13,657 nucleotides of DNA from Halothiobacillus neapolitanus (GTDB lineage: Bacteria > Pseudomonadota > Gammaproteobacteria > Halothiobacillales > Halothiobacillaceae), in the NCBI GenBank assembly GCA_020721485.1, contig DYMR01000031.1, positions 1 to 13,657 of the forward strand, in the 5' to 3' direction. Numbering within the stretch: the first letter of the stretch is position 1; each line of letters starts with the position of its first letter. A program made the translations under genes and the position numbers. The notes under the pieces were generated by a model, which was not told the DNA's origin, searched no databases, and worked only from the letters and a program-made list of their open reading frames with translations. Of this stretch, positions 1 through 6,227 are shown in pieces.

Positions 1-873
1 ATCGGCAATCAGCCGTGCCGGATCACCCGCTCGCCGGTCGGAGCATTCTACAGCGATGGGGCGGCCAGTGACTTGTTTGGCGGTTTCAATGACTTCTAGC
101 ACGGAAAATCCGTCGCCATTGCCTAGGTTGAAGGCGGCGCTGCGGCGGTGGTTGGTCAGATATTCCAGCGCGAGGGCGTGTGCGGAGCAGAGGTCTTGCA
201 CATGAATGTAATCGCGCAGGCAACTGCCATCGGGCGTGTCGTAATCGGTGCCGAAGACGGTAATGGACGGCCGCCGACCGCTGGCTGCTTGCAAGACCAG
301 CGGAATGAGGTGGGTTTCCGGGTCGTGTCGCTCTCCCAAGGCGCCTTCGGGCTCGGCACCGGCGGCGTTGAAATAGCGCAGGCAAACCGATTTTAGGCCG
401 TAGGCCGCATCGTAATCGGCCAGCAATTGCTCGATCATCCCCTTACTGCGGCCATAGGGATTGATGGGGCGCTGGGGATGATCTTCATTAATGCGAGCGG
501 TTTGTGGCTCGCCGTAGGTTGCCGCCGTGGAGGAAAACACGAAGTTCAGCACGCCGTGCGCGCGCATCGCATCCAATAAATTCAAGGTGTTGGCCACATT
601 GTTGCGGTAGTACTTGGCCGGATCGCGCACCGATTCCGCAACCAAACTGGCGGCAGCAAAATGCAACACGGCATCGAAGCGATGGCGTGTGAACAGGGCG
701 GTCAAGGCCTCGGGGTCGGCCAAATCGCCAACCACCAATTCACCAAAGCGTGCCGCGTCGGCATGACCGGTGGACAGGTTGTCGAACACGGTGACTCGGT
801 GGCCGGCATCCGCCAGCCATTTCACCATGTGCGAGCCGATGTAGCCCGCACCGCCAACAACCAGATAATTCAT
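1..873 (-). CDS. galE: UDP-glucose 4-epimerase, C-terminus cut by window edge
   Basis: This gene encodes an extended short-chain dehydrogenase/reductase that interconverts UDP-glucose and UDP-galactose with bound NAD, supplying galactose units for envelope polysaccharides. The first 291 codons are open to the window edge; the family is usually about 325-340 residues, so roughly 35-50 are missing. Visible motifs are the Rossmann glycine motif GGAGYIGSH (residues 7-15), FSSTAATYG (113-121) with Thr where E. coli has catalytic Ser124, the catalytic YxxxK (Tyr140, Lys144), and RYFNAAGA (166-173). The ATG shares one base with the stop of the upstream decarboxylase gene (TAATG), which implies cotranscription and translational coupling. 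There is no room for its own promoter except inside that gene. Thr for Ser at 116 is a common conservative variant in this family. The family call is firm; a related sugar-nucleotide epimerase is the only alternative. Confidence 0.95.
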   Translation of the reverse strand, partial: MNYLVVGGAGYIGSHMVKWLADAGHRVTVFDNLSTGHADAARFGELVVGDLADPEALTALFTRHRFDAVLHFAAASLVAESVRDPAKYYRNNVANTLNLLDAMRAHGVLNFVFSSTAATYGEPQTARINEDHPQRPINPYGRSKGMIEQLLADYDAAYGLKSVCLRYFNAAGAEPEGALGERHDPETHLIPLVLQAASGRRPSITVFGTDYDTPDGSCLRDYIHVQDLCSAHALALEYLTNHRRSAAFNLGNGDGFSVLEVIETAKQVTGRPIAVECSDRRAGDPARLIAD

Positions 874-3134
874 TAATCGTCGCGCACGCAGTCAATAAAG
901 TATCGCTTACCGTGTTCGGTTTCCTCGGCCACCAACCCGTGCACATCGGTTTCGAATCCGGGCAGGTGTTTATTAAACTCACGAACGAATTTAAGGTAAT
1001 CCACAATCGTTTTATTAAACCGCTCGCCGGGAATCAATAATGGAATACCGGGCGGGTAGGGCGTGACCAGCGATGCCGTAATTCGGCCTTCGAGTTCGTC
1101 AATTGGGACGCGGTCGATTTGTTTGCGCGCCATTTTCGCCCAGGCATCGGCCGGACGCATGGCGGGTTCCATGCTGGATAAATACATTTCGGTGGTTAAA
1201 CGCGCCACATCGTTTTGTTTGTACAGATTATGTAATTGCTGACACAAATCCCGCAGACCAATCCGCTCATAACGGGGATGTTTGGCAACAAATACCGGCA
1301 AAATCCGCCACAACGGTTGGTTTTTGGTGTATTCGTCTTTGAATTGCTGCAAGGCAGTGAGCAATGTATTCCAGCGGCCTTTGGTAATGCCGATAGTGAA
1401 CATAATAAAGAAACTGTATAAACCAGTTTTTTCAACCACGACGCCATGTTCCGCCAGATATTTGGTGACCACCGCCGCTGGAATACCGGTTTCGTGGAAA
1501 TCGCCATTCAAATCCAGGCCGGGGGTAATCAGGGTGGCTTTGATCGGGTCGAGCATGTTGAACCCGTCGGTCATATGCTCGAAGCCGTGCCATTCATCTT
1601 TGGCGCAGATCATCCAGTCATCGCGGGTGCCGATGCCTTCGTCGGCCAAGGTGTCCGGCCCCCAGACCTTGAACCACCAATCATCACCGTATTCGGCATC
1701 GACTTTGCGCATGGCGCGGCGGAAATCCAACGCTTCCAAAATGGATTCTTCGACCAACGCGGTGCCACCGGGTGGCTCCATCATCGCGGCGGCGACATCG
1801 CAGGAGGCAATAATCGCGTATTGCGGCGAGGTGGAGGAGTGCATTAAATACGCTTCGTTGAATACATCGCGGTCAAACCGAGATTCCGCGCAATCTTGCA
1901 CCAGCACTTGCGAGGCTTGCGACAGGCCGGCCAGTAGTTTGTGGGTGGATTGCGTGGAATAAATTACCGATTTTTCACAGCGCGGACGATCGGCGCCAAT
2001 GGCGTGGTAATCGCCATAAAAATCGTGGAAGGCGGCGTGTGGCAGCCAAGCTTCGTCGAAATGCAGGTTTTCGACTTGCCCATCCAGTTCGCTTTTGATT
2101 TCCTCGACATTGTAGATAATGCCGTCGTAGGTGGATTGCGTGATGGTAAGGATTTTCGGGGTTTTGTCTTCGGCATATTGCGCAAAGGGATGCGCGGCGA
2201 TTTTTGCCCGAATGGTTTCGATAGAAAATTCACTTTTCGGAATCGGGCCAATAATGCCGTAATGGTTGCGGGTCGGCATTAAAAATACGGGAACGGCACC
2301 GGTAAGAATAATCGAATGCAAAATGGATTTATGGCAGTTTCGATCCACTACGACAATATCGCCCGGTGCGACATTGGAGTTCCAGACCATGCGGTTGCTG
2401 GTGGAGGTGCCATTGGTCACAAAAAATAAGTGATCGGCATTGAAAATCCGCGCGGCATTGCGTTCGGATGCCGCCACCGGGCCGGTGTGGTCGAGTAATT
2501 GGCCTAATTCATCCACGGCGTTGCACACATCCGCACGCAGCAGGTTTTCGCCAAAAAATTGGTGGAACATTTGCCCGACGGGGCTTTTGAGAAACGCGAC
2601 ACCGCCGGAGTGACCGGGGCAGTGCCAAGAATAGGAGCCATCCGCCGCGTAGCCGGTGAGGGCGTGGAAAAACGGCGGTGCCAGCGAATTGAGGTAGGCG
2701 CGGGCTTCACGAATGACATGCCGGGCGACGAATTCGGGGGTGTCTTCGAACATGTGAATAAAGCCGTGCAGCTCTTTCAGCACTTCGTTCGGTAAATGGC
2801 GGCTGGTACGGGTTTCGCCGTACAAGAAAATCGGAATATCGGCATTGCGGAAGCGAATTTCGCGAATGAATTTACGCAGTTGCGCAATGACCGGCAGCTC
2901 GGCGGAACCATCCCCGTGGATGGCGCTGAATTCTTCATCATCGATGGAAACAATGAAGGCCGACACGCGGCTTTGTTGCTGGGCGAATGAGGCCAGATCG
3001 ACATAGCTGGTGACGCCCAGCACCTCCTCGCCTTCGGCGCGGATGGCGTCGGCGAGGGCGCGAACCCCGAGGCCGGATGCGTTTTCGGAGCGGTAATCTT
3101 CGTCGATGATGACGATCGGAAAGCGAAACAGCAT
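873..3134 (-). CDS. Orn/Lys/Arg decarboxylase (lysine/arginine type, PLP-dependent)
   Basis: This is a 753-residue fold-type I PLP decarboxylase of the AdiA/CadA/LdcA group, which removes CO2 from a basic amino acid to give a diamine or agmatine. The N-terminal receiver-like wing domain spans about residues 1-130. The PLP core carries SWHCPGHSGG (169-178), TNGTSTSN (240-247), DEAW (360-363) and STHKLLAGLSQAS with the Schiff-base Lys at 399. The C-terminal domain ends near TPYPPGIPLL. QSTHKLL rather than QSVHKQQ argues for a lysine or arginine enzyme over ornithine, and by memory it is closest to Pseudomonas LdcA (about 750 aa). Lys versus Arg cannot be settled here. I chose the ATG at 3134 because the family N-terminus begins with such an LxFPIVII strand and AGGA lies 7 nt upstream; an in-frame ATG at 3182 would add 16 unlikely residues. 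The gene follows sufE on the same strand after 129 nt and overlaps galE by one base. No antiporter gene is adjacent, so a biosynthetic (polyamine) role is as likely as acid resistance. Confidence 0.93.
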   Translation of the reverse strand: MLFRFPIVIIDEDYRSENASGLGVRALADAIRAEGEEVLGVTSYVDLASFAQQQSRVSAFIVSIDDEEFSAIHGDGSAELPVIAQLRKFIREIRFRNADIPIFLYGETRTSRHLPNEVLKELHGFIHMFEDTPEFVARHVIREARAYLNSLAPPFFHALTGYAADGSYSWHCPGHSGGVAFLKSPVGQMFHQFFGENLLRADVCNAVDELGQLLDHTGPVAASERNAARIFNADHLFFVTNGTSTSNRMVWNSNVAPGDIVVVDRNCHKSILHSIILTGAVPVFLMPTRNHYGIIGPIPKSEFSIETIRAKIAAHPFAQYAEDKTPKILTITQSTYDGIIYNVEEIKSELDGQVENLHFDEAWLPHAAFHDFYGDYHAIGADRPRCEKSVIYSTQSTHKLLAGLSQASQVLVQDCAESRFDRDVFNEAYLMHSSTSPQYAIIASCDVAAAMMEPPGGTALVEESILEALDFRRAMRKVDAEYGDDWWFKVWGPDTLADEGIGTRDDWMICAKDEWHGFEHMTDGFNMLDPIKATLITPGLDLNGDFHETGIPAAVVTKYLAEHGVVVEKTGLYSFFIMFTIGITKGRWNTLLTALQQFKDEYTKNQPLWRILPVFVAKHPRYERIGLRDLCQQLHNLYKQNDVARLTTEMYLSSMEPAMRPADAWAKMARKQIDRVPIDELEGRITASLVTPYPPGIPLLIPGERFNKTIVDYLKFVREFNKHLPGFETDVHGLVAEETEHGKRYFIDCVRDD

Positions 3135-3180
3135 GGGGTAATCCTGTGTCGAGGCGAACGGGGATATAGGGCAGCGCTGC

Positions 3181-3186
3181 ATTCTA
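3181..3186 (-). promoter_or_regulatory. Candidate -10 element upstream of the decarboxylase
   Basis: TAGAAT (5 of 6 matches to TATAAT) lies on the minus strand 47 nt upstream of the chosen ATG. No convincing -35 is seen 16-18 nt further upstream, so this is weak. If used, transcription would begin near 3174, downstream of the alternative ATG at 3182, which would favour the start at 3134. Confidence 0.25.
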
Positions 3187-3232
3187 GCGTATGCGGGCGC
3201 GGCTTCTATGTACTTTGGATGACGATGGCGAC

Positions 3233-3253
3233 GCGCACGCCTGCGGGCGGCGC
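3233..3253 (-). terminator. GC-rich hairpin after sufE, possible terminator or processing site
   Basis: An inverted repeat starts 10 nt past the sufE stop: GCGC-CGCC, loop CGCA, GGCG-GCGC with one bulged base, giving about 8 GC pairs. No T tract follows, so it is not a classical intrinsic terminator. It may pause polymerase, protect the 3' end of the suf transcript, or reduce read-through into the decarboxylase gene. The rest of 3135-3263 shows no gene. Confidence 0.35.
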
Positions 3254-3263
3254 AGTATTCGAT

Positions 3264-3677
3264 TCAATCGGCTTGCTGTGCGATGCGCTGAATTTTTTGC
3301 ATCATTCCCGCGAGGCCGGTGGCGCGGTTGGCGGAGAGGTGGTTTTTGAGGTCGAGCGTGTCGAGAAAATCCGCCGGTGTACTTAGGATTTCAGTAGCGG
3401 TTTGGCCGTTGTACACGCGAAACAGCAGGGCTATGAGGCCTTTGACGATGGCGGCGTCGCTGGTGCCTTCGAGGTGGATTTGGCCGTTCTGCCACGCGGC
3501 ATCGAACCAGACTTGCGATTGGCAGCCGTGGAATTTGTGTGCGTCGTTCTGTTTTTCAGCGGGGAAGGCGGGAAGCTGTTTGCCGAGGTCGATGAGGTAT
3601 TGGTATCGCTCGGTCCAGTCGCCAAAAAACGCGAATTCGTCGGCCAGTTCTTGAATGCGTTGCGCGGGATCAGCCAT
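3264..3677 (-). CDS. sufE: SufE, sulfur acceptor for SufS
   Basis: SufE (137 aa, normal length for the family) accepts persulfide sulfur from the SufS active-site cysteine and passes it to SufB for Fe-S cluster assembly in the cytoplasm. The diagnostic motif is KFHGCQSQVW with the sulfur-accepting Cys at residue 52, matching Cys51 of E. coli SufE. The N-terminal region contains FAFFGDWTERYQYLIDLGK, typical of the family. The longer open frame upstream lies inside sufA; the ATG at 3677 is preferred because residues from MADPAQ on match the family. The gene overlaps the 3' end of sufA by 8 nt (ATGGCTGA), so translation is probably coupled. It is the last gene of the SUF operon. Identification is secure. 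Confidence 0.96.
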   Translation of the reverse strand: MADPAQRIQELADEFAFFGDWTERYQYLIDLGKQLPAFPAEKQNDAHKFHGCQSQVWFDAAWQNGQIHLEGTSDAAIVKGLIALLFRVYNGQTATEILSTPADFLDTLDLKNHLSANRATGLAGMMQKIQRIAQQAD

Positions 3678-4092
3678 GGTGCGCGCTCGTTTCGGTGACG
3701 CTGAAACTTTCGCCGCAGCCGCAGCTATCGACCACATTGGGGTTGTGGAAGGTGAGCAGGCGCGAGAGGCCGTTGACGACATAATCGAGCGTGCTGCCTT
3801 TGAGGAAGGCGAGGCTGGTTTGATCGCAGAGGACGGCGACGCCGTCTTGTTCGAATAGTAGGTCGTCTTCGGTGATTTCATTCGCAAAATCCATGACATA
3901 GGCGTAGCCGGTGCAGCCGGATTTTTTTACTCCGACCCGCAGGCCGAGGGCGCTGGGTTCGTTGGCGAGCGTGGTGCGCAGGTGCGCCACGGCGGCGTCC
4001 GTCAGGCGCAAGCCGTGTTCGGGCGGCAAGGATGCGGCGCGGGCATGGGCTTGAGCGTGGGCTTGAGCGTGGGCGGCGGGCTGGGTGTTCAT
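3670..4092 (-). CDS. sufA: SufA/IscA-type Fe-S carrier with His-Ala-Gln N-terminal extension
   Basis: This A-type (HesB family) carrier of 140 aa receives clusters from the SufBCD scaffold and delivers them to apoproteins. The three conserved cysteines are present: Cys60 in KKSGCTGYAY, and Cys124 and Cys126 in SCGCGESF, with the usual Cys-X63-Cys-X-Cys spacing. The conserved domain starts near residue 27 (GLRLTDAAV). The first 26 residues are an extension rich in Ala, Gln and His, built from a 12-nt repeat, with His at 8, 12 and 16. The ATG at 4092 is chosen because GAGG lies 6 nt upstream and no other in-frame ATG occurs before the domain. The start is 23 nt after the Rieske gene, and the end overlaps sufE by 8 nt. 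Function of the domain is clear; that of the extension is unknown. Confidence 0.94.
   Translation of the reverse strand: MNTQPAAHAQAHAQAHARAASLPPEHGLRLTDAAVAHLRTTLANEPSALGLRVGVKKSGCTGYAYVMDFANEITEDDLLFEQDGVAVLCDQTSLAFLKGSTLDYVVNGLSRLLTFHNPNVVDSCGCGESFSVTETSAHHG
4039..4074 (-). repeat. 12-nt tandem repeat in the sufA start region
   Basis: Two identical 12-nt units (TTGAGCGTGGGC on the plus strand, 4051-4062 and 4063-4074) are followed by a diverged third (4039-4050). On the coding strand they encode AHAQ-AHAQ-AHAR, placing histidines four residues apart. Confidence 0.85.
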
Positions 4093-4115
4093 CGAAAGCC
4101 TCGGTTCTGGTGGGG

Positions 4116-4448
4116 TCAGCGCGGGGCGGGGGCGACGAAAATTTTGTCGTCGTGCAGGGCAATATCGTAGCAGGCGATGGGTTCGTAGGCCGGGGCGCTC
4201 AGGGCTTCGCCGCTGCGCAGGCAGAATTGCGCGCCGTGGTAGGGGCAGATCAGGAGGTCGCCGTCGAGTAAGCCTTCGCTCAGCGGCAAGGCTTGGTGGC
4301 TGCACTGGTCGGCCACGGCGAGAATCACGCCGTCGGCATTGACGACGAGGATGTCTTCATCCGCGCCGGGCACCACGATGCGTTCGCCGGGGGCGAGTTC
4401 GCGTTGTGCGCACACGAAAAGCCAGGTGTTGGGATTGAATGCGGTCAT
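4116..4448 (-). CDS. Rieske-type [2Fe-2S] ferredoxin within the SUF operon
   Basis: This 110-residue soluble protein resembles the ferredoxin subunits of non-heme oxygenases (HcaC/NirD-like). The Rieske ligands are Cys49-X-His51 (QCSHQ) and Cys68-X2-His71 (CPYHG), separated by 16 residues, which fits the family. There is no signal peptide or membrane segment, so it should be cytoplasmic. Its start ATG overlaps the sufT stop by one base (TGATG), and sufA begins 23 nt after its end, so it is embedded in the SUF operon. It may transfer electrons during cluster assembly or sulfur reduction, or simply be a dedicated client; that is inference. No oxygenase alpha subunit is nearby, which argues against a catabolic role. 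Related Rieske proteins are known in the SUF operons of actinobacteria. Confidence 0.92.
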   Translation of the reverse strand: MTAFNPNTWLFVCAQRELAPGERIVVPGADEDILVVNADGVILAVADQCSHQALPLSEGLLDGDLLICPYHGAQFCLRSGEALSAPAYEPIACYDIALHDDKIFVAPAPR

Positions 4449-4993
4449 CAAAACATCCCCGTGGCGAGCCGGGCGGCCTCGGACATCATGTCGCGGTGCC
4501 AAGGCGGGTCGAAAACCAGTTCGACCGCTGCCTCTTCGACGGTGGGAATTTCCATGATGCGCTGGTGGGCGTCCGAGGCGATCACGCCGCCCATGCCGCA
4601 GCCGGGGGCGGTGAGCGTCATATCGACATCGACGCGGCGGCCACTGATCGGCAGGGGGCTGACTTTGACTGTGTACACCAGCCCAAGATCGACAATGTTG
4701 ATCGGAATTTCCGGATCGAACACGCCTTTGAGTTGTTCCCACACCATCTGCTCAATATCGGCATCGGTGGCGTTGTCCGGCAGTTCCGGTTTGGGGGGCG
4801 GTTCTTTGCCGAGGGCGTCGGCATCTTTACCTTCGAGTCGCAGCAAATGGCCGCGCGCTTTAATGGTGAAGCTGCCGCCCAGCGCCTGCATGATTTCCAC
4901 GGGCGTGTCTTTGGAAGCCAGCACTTTCTGGCCGGATGGCACCATGATGGCGACACAATCGCGGGTTAATCGAACGCGTTCAATGGGTTCCAT
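4448..4993 (-). CDS. sufT: SufT, MIP18/DUF59-domain Fe-S maturation protein
   Basis: SufT (181 aa) belongs to the putative Fe-S assembly SufT family, which helps mature Fe-S proteins, especially under high demand. The N-terminal part (1-65) is the SufT-specific region with VMVPSG-like and ALGGSFT (37-43) segments. A proline-rich linker (PPPKPELP, 65-72) leads to a DUF59 domain at about 80-165 with DPEIPINIVDLGLVY (93-107) and TAPGCGMG (128-135) carrying the conserved Cys132. The ATG at 4993 lies 7 nt after the sufS stop; a longer upstream frame exists but falls within sufS. The end overlaps the Rieske gene by one base. Unlike the shorter MIP18-type proteins it keeps the N-terminal extension, so SufT is preferred over a generic DUF59 protein. 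Confidence 0.93.
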   Translation of the reverse strand: MEPIERVRLTRDCVAIMVPSGQKVLASKDTPVEIMQALGGSFTIKARGHLLRLEGKDADALGKEPPPKPELPDNATDADIEQMVWEQLKGVFDPEIPINIVDLGLVYTVKVSPLPISGRRVDVDMTLTAPGCGMGGVIASDAHQRIMEIPTVEEAAVELVFDPPWHRDMMSEAARLATGMF

Positions 4994-5000
4994 GACTGCC

Positions 5001-6227
5001 TCAACTGAGCATGCGGTGGGCGCGATGAACAGCGCGCAGCAGCGCTTCGACTTCATCGTGGGTGTTATAGAGAGCGAACGAGGCGCGCACGGTGCCTTGC
5101 GGCGCGCCGAGTTGTTCGAGCACCGGCATGGCGCAATGCTGGCCGGTGCGCACGGCGATGCCTTGGGCATCGAGCAGGGTGCCGATGTCGTGCGGGTGAG
5201 TACCGTCGATCACGAACGAAATCACCGGCGCTTTGTGCTCCGCTTGACCGATGAGGCGCAGGCCGGGCAGGGCGGCCAAGCCTTCCTGCGCTTGGGCGAG
5301 CAGGCTGCTTTCGTGCGCGGCGATGGCGCACCAGTCTTGTTGCCGATGCCAATCCAGCGCAGCTTTTAGACCGATGGCGCCTTCGATGTTGGGCGTGCCG
5401 GCTTCAAATTTGGCCGGCGGCGGCGCATAGCGCACCGCGTCGAAACGCACGGATTCGATCATGTCGCCACCGCCTTGATAGGGCGGGAGTTCGTCCAGCC
5501 AAGGACGGCGGGCGTAGAGCGCGCCGACCCCGCTTGGGGCGAAGACTTTATGGCCGGACAGGGCGTAAAAATCGCAGCCGATCGCCTGCACATCAACCGG
5601 CCCGTGCGGCAAACCCTGTGCGCCGTCGATCAGGGTCGGAATACCGAGGGTGCGGGCGAAGGCGCAAATTTCGGCCACCGGATTCAGCGTGCCGAGCGCG
5701 TTCGAGACATGGTTGACCGCGATCAGCCGGGTGTGCGGCGTCACCAGTTGGGGCAGCGCGCCGAGATCCAGGCTGCCATCGTCGTTGACCGGGATGACCG
5801 TGAGCACAATGCCCAGCCGTTCCCGCAACAGGTGCCAGGGCACGATATTGGCGTGGTGTTCCAACGCGGAAATGAGAATTTCATCCCCGGCCTTCAACCG
5901 CTGGCCGAAGCTGCTGGCCACCAAGTTGATGGCCTCGGTCACGCCGCGCACAAACACGATTTCTTCGGCTGCGGCGGCATTCAGCGCGCGTTGCACGCTG
6001 TGGCGGGCGGCCTCGTACTGTTCGGTCGCCCGGGCAGATAGGGCATGTACGCCGCGATGAATGTTGGCGTTGTCGTGCCGGTAAAAGTGAGTGACCGCTT
6101 CGATGACGCACAGCGGCTTTTGGGTGGTTGCGGCGTTGTCGAGATAGACCAACGGCTGCCCATTGACCGATTGGTCGAGCGCGGGAAACTCGGCACGCAG
6201 GGCGCGAAGGTTGAAGCGCTGGCTCAC
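5001..6227 (-). CDS. sufS: SufS, group II cysteine desulfurase
   Basis: SufS (408 aa) is a PLP enzyme that converts cysteine to alanine and an enzyme-bound persulfide, the sulfur source for SUF assembly. Motifs seen are YLDNAATTQKP (28-38), ALEHHANIVPW (121-131), DGAQ (201-204), SGHK with the PLP Lys at 227, and RTGQHCAMP with the catalytic Cys at 365. These match Lys226 and Cys364 of E. coli SufS. The start is GTG at 6227: it overlaps the sufD stop by 4 nt (GTGA), has AGGAAA 7 nt upstream, and gives the family N-terminus SQRFNLRALRAEFP. The longer open frame to 6488 is within sufD. sufT follows after 7 nt. Sulfur is expected to be handed to SufE, encoded four genes downstream. Confidence 0.97.
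   Translation of the reverse strand: MSQRFNLRALRAEFPALDQSVNGQPLVYLDNAATTQKPLCVIEAVTHFYRHDNANIHRGVHALSARATEQYEAARHSVQRALNAAAAEEIVFVRGVTEAINLVASSFGQRLKAGDEILISALEHHANIVPWHLLRERLGIVLTVIPVNDDGSLDLGALPQLVTPHTRLIAVNHVSNALGTLNPVAEICAFARTLGIPTLIDGAQGLPHGPVDVQAIGCDFYALSGHKVFAPSGVGALYARRPWLDELPPYQGGGDMIESVRFDAVRYAPPPAKFEAGTPNIEGAIGLKAALDWHRQQDWCAIAAHESSLLAQAQEGLAALPGLRLIGQAEHKAPVISFVIDGTHPHDIGTLLDAQGIAVRTGQHCAMPVLEQLGAPQGTVRASFALYNTHDEVEALLRAVHRAHRMLS

Noticed and set aside
1282..1962. Plus-strand open frame of 226 codons inside the decarboxylase gene
   Set aside because: It is antisense to conserved decarboxylase sequence including the PLP-lysine region, with low-complexity Ser-rich translation and no ribosome binding site.
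3135..3182. Upstream ATG at 3182 for the decarboxylase
   Set aside because: The 16 added residues do not resemble the family N-terminus, while the ATG at 3134 has AGGA at 7 nt and begins the expected wing-domain strand.
4293..5369. Long plus-strand open frame (358 codons) across sufT and sufS
   Set aside because: It is antisense to two firmly identified coupled genes, has no recognisable domain, and its composition is what GC-rich coding DNA gives on the opposite strand.
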